A stretch of 48,144 nt of DNA, from positions 1 to 48,144 of the forward strand of contig JBBHKE010000753.1 in the NCBI GenBank assembly GCA_037447655.1. The letters are read 5' to 3'. Below the pieces are notes generated by a model. The model was given only the letters and a program-made list of their open reading frames with translations. It did no database searches and had not been told where the DNA came from. Position 1 is the stretch's first letter. Every line of letters begins with the position of its first letter. The position numbers and the translations under genes were made by a program. The DNA comes from Zygnema cylindricum (taxonomy: Eukaryota; Streptophyta; Zygnematophyceae; Zygnematales; Zygnemataceae). Positions 1 through 12,000 of this stretch are shown piece by piece.

Positions 1-3000
1 TAGAAAGCATTGGTAACAGGCTTACGGTCTGGAGATCATATTATAAAAAAATAGACATAATACTGCATTCATATTGGACATGGTCACACAACTCATTAGC
101 AATTCAACGTCATCATTTCGTTTGAATGTTTCGTAGCTTACAAGTCTTTGACACCAACGATTTTGAACTCGGATGGAATATCACCCGTAAATAAATTGGA
201 GTGCAACCATCTGCACGATAAGGATAAAGGATTTTGAAGAAGGTCATTGTAAAAGCACACAAAATTCTAAAAGTGAATCAGAAAATGATTTGTGCCAAAT
301 TGTCTGTTGTTTCTTTCACATGAACACGTTAAATGAAATAGTAAATACTTTCTGCTGAGTCCCAAAAAATTCAGCGCTTTTCAATCGAATAGTTGAATAA
401 CTGCAAAATTAAAAAAACTGGATACCGAAAATTTGCTATTTCAACCTAGTATTTACTCTAACAATCCACTATCATGGGGCTAGAATTTTCGGATTTCCAT
501 ACTTTTTTCTTACCAAAACATGGTTGTTTATCTACCTCTTCTATATTTAACAAAACTTGTCATATAAGCTCACAAGCTTTTTCTGCACACATTCTTAGGC
601 AGGGCTCCTACTCTCCAGCATCAACGACGTATTTTGCAGCTTGGGCGATTATTGCCTTTATACTCCCATTGTTTTGGCTTAAGTATTAGTATGTTCAGTC
701 TGCTGAATTAGCGCAATTGACCTAGTCCATCAAATAAACAGACTTGAGGTTTTGGAGCCTAAAGGGTCACTGTCAAGTGTTTTCAGAATTTCCTTTCGTT
801 CACATCCATCCGTGTTGTCCAATCAATTGAATTTCGCCAAACACTTTTATGGCAAAACTATATGTTTGGCTCAAATTTTTGACACCCGTTAAACATATAA
901 ATGCTGCATAACGGCAAGGGCGAAAAAGAAGTTTGACAAAATGAAAGGACTCCCAAAAAATTGAAAGACATGGCTGTAAATTTTTCGAATTTTGGATCCT
1001 ACCAACTATGCCAATATCTATCAATTACACTCGAATTTAAATTATTCAAACTTTTGGCCCATATTTGAGGAATCCGGCGACTGTGGATTTGTATTAAACT
1101 ATTCCCACGATTAATCAGAGACTTCCAAGTTTAATAGGATTGATAATATCAATTTGCGTGTGATTTGAAATTTGCACCATAATTTAGTATTTAATAAATT
1201 GGTGTCATTTCACGTTTTATAGACACGAATTGAAACTATTTCCTGCTGCAATGGAAATGATTTTGCCACACATTATTTTCTGCCACACACAATAGAGTCA
1301 CATGACTGTGATGTGCTATTATTGAGGGAAGAAGTCACCTTTTGACAAAACATCAACAAAAAACTATGTAATTTTTCAACAAAACGACTCATACACTTAA
1401 ATAAATCAAAAAAACCATAAGAACATACAAAATGTATACCGCAAGTGTAAACACTTGGCCCAAGTGGAAGCTTATCTTAATTTCCAAGTCAATCAATCAC
1501 AATACGAGAAATATATAACATTTACCAGAACGGTCACGTCTCCTATCCTCATATATGGCGTAACTTACAAAAGTTCAAGTGTTGGTGCCAAACTGTTTGA
1601 AATATTCCCAGTGAGTTGATTATTGTTTAACAGCCTGCATTGTACGTCACACGAAAATTCGGAGACAAAACACCAAAATCAGTTCCCTTTCCAAAATGCT
1701 TCTCTTCATAAATGAGTGTAATGAGCCAGGCTTAAACCACAAGAGAGTCGTTGATATTAAAATGCGATAAACATTATAATGGGTAAAAAAGAAACATACA
1801 AGTTCGTCAAAGAAGAGGTACGTATGCTTTTGGGTATGGTCCCATTGAGTTTATTATATGACAGGTCCCTGAAATTAAGCAAAAACAAGTGAAACAGTTA
1901 GTTAGCAATGATTCGATTTTTAAATTTATTGTCATATCCGTTTGAACACAGATATTTACTGCAGCTTGCATTATTAGCACTTGATAGCCTGGGTGGTTCA
2001 CCCGGGATGAGCATATTGGACCCTATTCATACCATTGCTTAGGCTGTGTATTATTATTCAAATTTAGCCATGCATTGTTAAAATGAAGGTATAAAAACCT
2101 TATTTGTTCTTAACATTAAGTTCAGAAAGAAAGAAAAAAAAACCCATGTTTTATTAAAACTCAGTCAATTCATTATTATGAAACTTTTATGAAAGTCGAT
2201 GCCGGAAAACTTCGTGTATAATTTAGAACCCATAAAAACAAATCCGGTGATTTGGACTTATTATTTTCAATTTGCAGGTATGTTTTTATGGCGCTACAGG
2301 AACTTAAATTCGCCAAAATTATCCAGCGAAAGTGGTAATAACGTCCAAGAAAGTAGTTTTTTTCTCATTTCTTTTTATATGGCGTGGAAAAGTATCCATT
2401 TTATTGTATGTCAAAAAACTTATAACGACATTAACATTACTTTCCATCTGGCTTGGGGCAAATTAGCCGGATTTTTTGGCTTTTCAAAAAATGGTCAGAT
2501 TTTTTTCTGCAAACAACAAGTATTAGTAGGTCACATCGCAAATTATACAGATTTTTTATTTTTTTACAAATGCGGCAATAATACGTCTATTTTTTCTCTT
2601 CACAATTTTGGTACACTGGCCATTTTGATAAATTGCCACGAGATCGCATAAATGGTGTGATAGAAAAATGTGCATGATTTGGACCTACGTAAGCCTCCAG
2701 GTATGGCCAAAAATAGGTCAAAATATGCTCTCAGAAGAGTTCTAAGCTTCTCCAGTCCTAAAAACTATCCTGTGTTACAGTAGATCAGGCACGTTTTGTG
2801 CACATTAACATGGTAGGTAACGGTGACGTATGCAGTGCTGCAATGTTAAAAAAAAATCACAAAAATGCTATTTTTGTGGTGTTTGGCAACTAAGACCTAG
2901 ACAGACGTGACTCGGTTTTTATCCGCCAAACGGATTTTCTTGGGACAGAGTTATGTCTCACGGTGTGACAGCCAAAAAAAAGAACAATTTTTTTTTTTTT

Positions 3001-6000
3001 TTTGGCCGCATTGTCAGGGTACATGGCTTTGGCTCTTTTGCATAAAAACGACCAGAAAATCCAGAAGAGCTAGGACACATCGTTTAGCTAGCACTGACAA
3101 CCACATAGGTTTTTTTGTTTCAGGGAAAACAAAGGCTGGACGAAGTTTTGTCTATTGCCCTGGATCCCAAAACAAAAAGTTCTCTAATTTCGACATGATT
3201 TTGAAGTGTTATCAATTTATTATTATTATTAATATTAATGTTATCATTATTATTATTATTACTATCATTATTATTATCACTATTATTTTTATTATTATTA
3301 CTATTATCATTATTATAATTTAGTTGACAATGGTGCCTAAGTATACCGTGGTTTCTAGTCTCATTATTTGATTCATTTCTAGGGAAATCACTAAATAGTT
3401 TAAGATTCACGTACGCACTGTTTTTGAGATCTTCTTTCGCATGATCCAAGCATCATACTCGTCATTGAACCAACAACTAGAATATGACTACTTACCAAAA
3501 TCTTGGCAAATTCTCGAAAGACAAGCTAGCCCAACATGTACTTCCTCTTTTGCTTTCCCTAAATGCCAAAGTACTTAAAAGGATGGTGCGTGTATATTCA
3601 ATAAATAAACTGAAACATTCCTTAAACAACAGGCAACAAAAACCTGTCTGGAAAAATCCTGAGGATTGGAAATTTATGGCATGGAAACTAAAAATCAGAA
3701 AAAATTATATACATTTTGGATTTTTTTTTATTAGAGTGTTAGAAAAAAACGGATGCCTGTTTGAATATAAAAGAAGGTAAATTACTAATCACCAACTTTC
3801 AACATGTGTGTCAATACCAACTTTGGGTAATACTGACAGTCACCGCATTCGTTTTAGGAATATTCACCTTCCAAGAATATTCCGAATAATGTCTAACAGA
3901 GGCCAAATCTGCATTCGCTCATGATTTATGGCGCTCAAAAATCCCAACTTTGCTTTTTATCAAAAGACTAGACAATTAATTAAAGGATATATTTCTTACA
4001 GAGAATATATCTTGTCTGCATATAAAGTTAGCGTTACAGCCACTAGATTTTTCTTTTGAAAATAAATCGAGGATTTATTTTCATCAAACAAATCCAAAAA
4101 AAGTCAAAAATATTTTTAACATTGATGTGTCTGAATATTTGAAATATTCATAAGTACATGTAAAAAAACATAAACATATCAGTGACAATGCAATAGTGGA
4201 ACAAAACAGGCGACAGGAGGCTGCGGCTTTTCACACCCTAGGTAAGGAATGAGGCAAACAGATATTGTAAAAAAAGAAAAAAACTTGTTAACATAAATTA
4301 AAAAAATTATGACGACAAAGACACTACATTTATCTATATATAACACTACATTCATACAAATAAGCCTACAACGTTTAGCTTGAGGTAATGAACCAAACTA
4401 AAACATTACAGTGAAAGTTAGCTAAGATTCCTAAAAATGAAAACAACTAAACAACCGTAGGTTCTTGAAGACACGAAAGGGTTGGAAAATGATACGCTCT
4501 TTCAAAAATCCGTAAAAATGCGTAATATGCTAAAATTTGTGGCAAAAGATCAGATGGCATAGATACAAGAAGGAAAAATAATTATATTTTCAGCACCTCT
4601 CTGTAATCCTTGAGAACAAACTGAAAGATCAAATTTTGGAGGCCCACATCCTTACAGGAAAGATAAAAGTTTGAGACTGCCAATTTTGGTCGGAATCGTT
4701 CCAGTCAGGTTATTCCCATGCAAATCACTAGAAGGAGAAAGAAACAACAGCAACGCATTCAGAGTTAGTCAGATGTGTGCTCATGAACGGTATTTTAAAC
4801 AAAGGGGCTTAATCGTAGTCAAATAACTTTCAATTTTTTTTTAATCTTCAAAAATTTGTCTCCTCGTTGAATTGAAGGTTTAATGGACCAAGACACCAAA
4901 ATTTATCTCTCCTTGAAATGACCCTCCACAACTCCAACAAATGCAAGGCAGCTTATTGAAACTTGTGTTATTATACTGTCAAGTCCATACAAAACGAGGA
5001 AGAGTTAAAAAGTGGGAAGAGGGAAGTGGTGTAAAGGAGGTAGGAGAAGGGGAGATGTGGATGAAGGTGGTAGGAGGTGTGGTAGGAGTTTCATTACTCG
5101 TAAACCAAGAGGAGATAGGAAGTCAAAAGAGAGAGGTGGTGGGAAGAGAGGTGGGAGGAGGGAGGAGGGAGGAGGGAGGTGGGAGGCTGAGGTGATAGGT
5201 AGTGTTAGGAAGTCTGATTGGAGGCTTCATACACAAAAAAAAAATCAATGGAGATAAAAGGTTCCATTTTCACATGAACAAAATTTTATGAGGGAAGGAG
5301 ATTCTTTTGACAAATGAATAATTTTGCATGGGCGCTGGAGATTCCTTTTCCACATGAACAAAAGTCCATTGAGTTGGGAAGTCACTTTTAGACATAAACA
5401 AGATTTCATGGATGTAAGCTCACAGCGATGACAATGATGCCATATTCACTATCTCCGAAGGTATTGATCCTTCTAAGCCACATTCCGCAAAAACCCTGTG
5501 CCCAAACATAAACGCCTGTTTAGGATAAAAAAAATCGCCTTCATACAATTTTGAGCGGTCCCATATTCAACATTTCATTCAAGTTGAGGGTTACTTCACG
5601 ACGTGAATTGTTCATCATCATGTTGGACCTCATGATGTACCCACCCAGAGAAGTACACTGCGTAGACTTATTACCTCATAACGAGGATGCATTCAAGTAA
5701 TGTAATGCATACAATTGCAATGTGGCCTTCATTTTGCACAAGAGTATCAACAAATGAGAAGTAATTAATGTCACAACTTATTTTTGGAATAGCGATGCTT
5801 GGTTACACTTATAAAAGGAGAAAGGGCACTCACAAAGTATCAAGTTTGGTAAGATTGGTAATATCTTTTGGAAACTGACCACCAAAGTATTACCAGACAA
5901 GTCCCTGCGACAATGACAAAAGTATCCAAAGTAACCAAGTTTTATTGTCAATGTAATTGCAATTTTCACTCGCTTTACAATCAAATCTAATTGAAGGTAT

Positions 6001-9000
6001 AATTGGCGTTATTCTCAACATATTTGCTGGTTTTATTGGTTTTTTGACAAGATAGCTGGAGGAATTTACTGTCCATATAGTTTTAGATATTCAATATAAT
6101 TGAAGTTGTTGTATCCTTACCGAGCATAGTTATTGACGTAAAACGAACCAATTCTATGAGATGGAGAGAAAAATTAAGAACTTCAAATGTTACTCTGAAA
6201 ATAGAACATGTGAACATCAGCGATTCCCCATTACAAAGTGAATAACGATCCATGAACACTAGAGCTGGAATCTTTTGAAAATTAAGTTCATTTCCTAACG
6301 CATATAGCTGCACTGGCTTTTACGGGGAAAGGCTTTTACGGGGAAAATCTGAACCTGATATGTTAGGGAGAAAACCAGTTTTAAGGGAAACCGTAAATTA
6401 CGAAAAGAAAACATTGTTAGCATTCAAAATAAAAACGGAAAAAAAAATTGTAAGAATTGTCAAAGTTAAGGAGCTTAAACATGAGACTGTCACAAAAACC
6501 ATTTATTCTACAAATTTGCCACACATTTATTCAAATTTGCCACACATTTATTCAAATTTGCCACACAGTTGTAGTTGCAACTAGATTTTAAAGAATTTTA
6601 AATTCAATAAAATACAAATTTGTAAGATCAAGTCGCATAGCGATATTTTTGGGTATCTAAAAGTCAAAGTTTTTTATCACAAAATTTGACGTTTTGTGCC
6701 TATATTTTAGATATTTAACCCAGATTAATCGTTTTCAGTCAGTTTTTGTGGAGAAAATCATCTCTTTTGTATGTTGATAGAAAACAATCCAACAAACTTT
6801 TGCAAAAGATTTCAATTTTTTTTTTCAGAAAAATGGACTTATTTATAACGATAGTCATCGGTGTTTTGGAATTAACGGTCTTGCAAGAAGTATTTGGGGC
6901 GCTCATTCAGCATTCCTGTACACTTGGGAAATATTCACGTCAAATTTAGGGTTCAGTACTGTTGCAAACCAAAATGACGCAACACATTTGCACTGTGTCA
7001 TAGAATTTGATCAATAGTTCAATTGATATTGATTGTACGTTAGAGTGGCGATCAAACACAAGTGTAAAAAGTTGGGAGCAGGAAAAAGCATGTTTCTATC
7101 AAATGTTGTACAGAGTTTTTCAAGCCCATATCTTCTAGAAAACAAATATATTCGCGTCAATTTTAGGGTTTAGTACTGTTGAAGACCAAAATGACGCATC
7201 ACATTTGCACCATATCATAGAATTTGATCAATGGTTCAATTGATATTGATTGTATGTTAGAGTGGGGAATTGTACAAGTGTAAAAAGTTGAGAACGGGAG
7301 ATTTCTATCATATGTTGTACAGAGTTTTCCGAACCCATATCTTTTAGAAAACAACGATGTTTTACAGTAGGTCCGAAAAATGAAATGCATAAGCAAGTGC
7401 TTTCTACTATTTAATTATAAGAATTAAAAACGTCAAACTCTGTGAATTTAGTGACAAATATGGGAATGGGATTCTACAATTTCCAACATTCGTACGCGTA
7501 AATAAAGAAATCAGAGAGGGAAGGGAGGAAAGGAGATGGGGGAGGAGAGAGAGGGAGCGGTAGAGGGAGTGGAAGAGGGAGGGAGGGTGAGAGGGAGAGC
7601 GAGGGGTAGCAAGAGTGGGGAGAGGGAAAAGGGGAGGGGTAGAGTTAGAGGGACAAGGGGAGGAAGAATGAGAGTGAGAGGGAGAGGAAGAGGGAGAGGA
7701 AGAGGGAGGGGAAGAGGGAGAGGAGAGGGAGGGGAAGAGGGAGAGGGAGAGGGGGAGAGGGAGATGGAGATGGAGAGGGAGAGGATAGGAGAGAGAGGAA
7801 GAGATAAAATTACAAAAGGGGAAAAAGGAATTAAAAAGAAAGAGGGAGCAAAGGAGAAAGAGAGAGAAGAGAGAGGAGAACGAGAGAGAGGCAAAGTGGG
7901 AAATAGAGGAGAGAGAGAGAGAGATGGAAAAAAGGAGTAAGACGTTGTGAGAGGGGAGGAGAAGTGGGTGAGAGAGAAAGAGAGAGAGGACAGAGATAGA
8001 TGGGAGAGAGATGAGGAAGGTAAGGAGAGGAGGGAGGGAGGGAAAAAGGGAAGGGAGGTAACGAGGATGGGCGAGAGAGAGAGTAGGGGGAGAGACAGAG
8101 AGAGATAGAGAGAGGAAAGGAAGAAGGGAGAGAAAAGAGAGGGGGGAAAATAAAAAGGAGAAGGAGAGAGAGTGAGAGAGAGTGAGAGAGATAGAGGGAG
8201 AGAGGTAGAGATGGAGGGAGGAGGGAGGGAGGAAAGGAGGGGGGAGGGAGAGAAGGAGAGCGGTAAACAGAAAAAGAGGGAGAGGGATAGATATAGAGGG
8301 GAGAGTGTGAAAAGGAGAGGGAGAGAGAAAGAGAGATGAAGGGCGCAAGAGAGAGGGGGAGAAGAGAGTAAGAGAGAGTGGAATGAAGGGAGTTGAGAGG
8401 TAGGGAGGGAGGGTGGGAGGGAGGGAGGAAAGGAGGGAGGAAGGCGAGGAGGGACGAAAACGAGGAGGGAGGGTGGGATGGAGAACGGGAGGGGAGGGGG
8501 GTATGTTGGGAGAGGGAGAGGGTGGGAACAAGGGATGAGGGGGAGGGGGGGAGATGGATGAAAGAATATAGGGAGAGAGAGAGAGAGAAAGGGTTGGTGA
8601 GAGTTGGGGAAGGGGAAGGGAGGGAGGGAGGGAGGGAGGGAGGGAGGGAGGGAGGAAGGGAGGAAGGAATGGAGGGAGAATGGAAAAGGGGTTGAGAAAT
8701 AAAGATAGATAGGGTAGAAGAAGACAAAATGGTTCGTTGGTCATTGGTGGTCAGCTTTCCCCCGCTAAGGGTCAACTCTTTAGCGTCAAGCGATAAAATC
8801 TATATTTTTACAACCATTTATTTGGAATGAGGTTTCTAAATTTATCGATCACTCGCCAGAAGGAGAAAAAACAATGCTTCATGTTAGAAACAGACTAAAC
8901 AAACTTAAACAAACTTTTTAGCATCGCTGCTGTACCAGTCGTTACAAGGATTTGGAAGCGATTTCGTTAATCAACGTGTAAAGTTGCACTTGTTCTCGGA

Positions 9001-12000
9001 TATGAACTGTCTGTGTTGCAAAAATTTGGACAGCCATGAGATCATGAAATTATTTTTACAATAAGTGCACAATTACATTCGACAAAAAAACGTTCATTGG
9101 GAATCTGGAAATTGACTCGAAAACCTGCACGTGGATTTTCTTTGAAAAGTAATTAGGGCAAAACTGGCAATCATTTCAGTTTTGAACATACTTTATAGGC
9201 TTTTAGTTATTATAAGTCAAGTCACAATTGTACTTTGAACAAATGGCAACAAGGGTTGAAGATTGACAACTACACTCACAAGTTTAACAATTTGGTCCAT
9301 TTTGAAATGACGGAAGGAATGCCCCCAGTAAAGAAGTTACTGCCTGCATACCTGCATGTTGCTCAAGAAGATTCGAGTCTTGTAAAATGAGCAAATAAAA
9401 TTGTATCATACAAAAAGCAAGAGTGAACACTTGATGGCTGAAGAACTATGCAGAAATTTGCAGATATTATTCAACAAATCATTACTCTATGGATTTTATC
9501 CAATGTCAAAGTTGTTTATATACATAAACATATATTTATGTGTGTATTGTTTGTGGACATTTATTCTTCTTTTACAGTTTTCCCCGATATGTTTATGAAA
9601 CATCAAACGACAAATACAAATTTTTGAAGGAGAGTCAACCAATCATATTTTTGCAAGTGTATTTTTCTGAACATGTGTTTGTTCAGATCCGATTTTTGTC
9701 AGAAGTTTCAGTTATAAATCCAAATTGTCCAAAACCACTAGAAATGAATGAGTTAAAACGAGCTCTAAGAAACTTGTATCCCAGCAAACGCTGGTAGTGT
9801 TGGGGTTTGCTCGACTTGATGGCATCACATTGCTTTTGTAAAACTAGTTTTGGTCCTAGAAACTGGTTAAACTGACCTTTGTCGGGTGGTTTTCCAGGAA
9901 AACACCTCATTTTTTGAAGATTGAGGTATATTTCCAACAAAATAAAAAATGATTTAAACAAACTAAATATATGTTCCAAGTATGCCTATGTAATCACTAT
10001 TGTAATCTTGTGTAGAAATAACGCATTTTATTCTAATCGTCATAAACACTCCCAATGACCAAATATTACAAAAAACAACATTTTTCCCGTATCCTCTAAT
10101 ATACGGCATCCTGAAAGGGGAAAGTAAAACAGAGTGAAAAGGATGGGGAGAAGGAGAAAACACAGCAGGTCGAGAACTCATGCGTCCTTTTTTTGCTAAC
10201 CTATGGCTCACCCGTCTCACTTCTCCCTCACTAGGATAAATTTGACATCACCCAACATTCCCCATTCTTTTTCCCCTCCCCCCAGGGGCACAATTCCACA
10301 ATTCCACTTCCAGTGGGGAACGTATCGATAATAAACAAGCACACAAAAATGGACTGTCACATGCAAATGTAAAAATAGTTTGCAAAAAAAAAAATGATCT
10401 TAACCGTCGACTTAAAAAGTTTATGAGAATTTTTTTTTTTTTGTAATTTTTTCTGCTATAAATTTAAAAAACTGTGAAAAACCCCAATCTAAGCAATTTT
10501 CGTGTAGTTTAAAATGAAAACAACAGGAATGGACTCGATTCAATCTATGGTAGCAATGCTATAATTTTTACTTCACTTATTTTGTGTGTACATTTTTTTC
10601 TTTTTTTGCAGTTAAACTTTTTTACTGCAAAACTGAATATTCACAGTTATGAATCATAATTATTTTGACTTTCTGTTAATATCGTTGTGTATACACTGAC
10701 CAAACAATGATAACAATGGATGAATAATTAACTGCAAAATGCTTGGCTAATAGATTGTTTTACTAAACAATGTTAACAATGGTCGAGTTTCTACTATAGT
10801 GTCAAACAAAGTAAAATGGCAATTGCATCTTAAATTTTGATGGCAATTGCATCTTTAGTACACTCTATGATATGAGCTTTTCACAATACAGAAAATCTCT
10901 AAACAAAACCAAAAGGAGTATTTCTTACGTATGGCTTATATGGAACAAGCAATATAGAAACTGCTTATTCCTTAAACCAAGGTAGCATGCTGCAAAAAAT
11001 ACAAGGATGGGAACTTACAGTATAGTTAATTGTCGGAAGTTAGAAAAATCAGGGAATGCACCAGTTATGCCATTCATTTGTATGTATCTGCATTTTGGGC
11101 AAATGAGACGGGAGAAAGTCATTGGATATTTCCAACGCACAACACAATAATTAGATATCTCCATTGCATAATGGTCTTACTATGATCATGGAGCAACATA
11201 TGCTCACCATGAGGTTCATGGGAACGGAAGGTCAATCACAAAAGGTAATACATGTAAAATGTCTGAAAATTGAAGACACTCACAATTCCGTCAAGTTCTG
11301 TAAAGCGCCCAAAGAATCAACTGAAGTGAGCTTATTATCTGCTAGGTTTCTGCAAAATTTACAACTTGCAAAAAAATGTCACAATTAGGAATACGACATC
11401 ATTTTTTGTTCACACGGATGAAAGTTGCAACTTGGGTACATTCCTACAAGAAGATTGCATATCTACACGAACAGGATATTTTAAAGGTCATATAAAATGA
11501 CCAATAAGGTCAACTAATTAGCTCCCACCTTTTGCATCATAACTAAAATTTAAAACTTGGAATTTCCTAAAATTACCAGTAACATATAACAATTTGTGGA
11601 ACAAAGTAGAAGTAAAAAACTTACAAGATTTTAAGATTCGTAAGGGAACTGACTTCGGAAGGAAATGAAGTTAATTCATTTCCTGATAATTCCCTGGATA
11701 TTGCATCAACATTTGCATTGGCGTACTAAGTCAGATAGACTAAAGTAACAAGAAAAAGATAATTGTATAACTGCCGCAAAATTCTAGCATTCAACGCAAA
11801 CATAACAAAACCAGTTGTATTTTTGCTTACAATTTTCTTACAATGTGCTTGACAATTTTCTTACAATGTTTCCAGCATAGTAAAATTGCCAATTGCTTCA
11901 GGTAAAGCTCCTGTGAGACGATACTCATTCAAAATCCTGCATTAGGGTCATCAAAAAATAAAACAAAATTAAGCTGTCATATATTGAGTTTGCTACAAAA

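Larger units (their letters stand above)
5905..11018 (-). other. Intron 13 of the LRR gene (5.1 kb)
   Basis: Between exons 14 and 13 there is no confident coding exon. It contains the 217 bp duplication, the long polypurine tract and AT-rich sequence. Two stretches (6111-6187 and 6236-6313) have some LRR-like residues (for example ALGNELNF..IPAL) with plausible splice sites but the wrong length and phase, so they were not called as exons. Confidence 0.5.

Noticed and set aside
2199-2651. 150-codon plus-strand open frame
   Set aside because: Phe/Lys/Asn-rich AT-driven translation, no motif; lies antisense in an intron. Weak likeness of GATTTGGACTTAT to 19.8 kb could be an old repeat but was too short to call.
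2907-3449. Open frames rich in Ile or Asn
   Set aside because: Produced by the (ATT)n microsatellite at 3214-3320.
6111-6313. Two possible extra LRR exons between exons 13 and 14
   Set aside because: Residues such as ALGNELNF and IPAL look LRR-like and splice sites exist, but lengths (77 and 73 bp) and phase do not fit and stops appear in the required frame.
7407-8744. 445-codon minus-strand open frame, Ser/Leu/Pro-rich, and its overlapping partners
   Set aside because: Pure by-product of a polypurine tract that lacks stop codons in several frames on both strands; no domain and no complex sequence.
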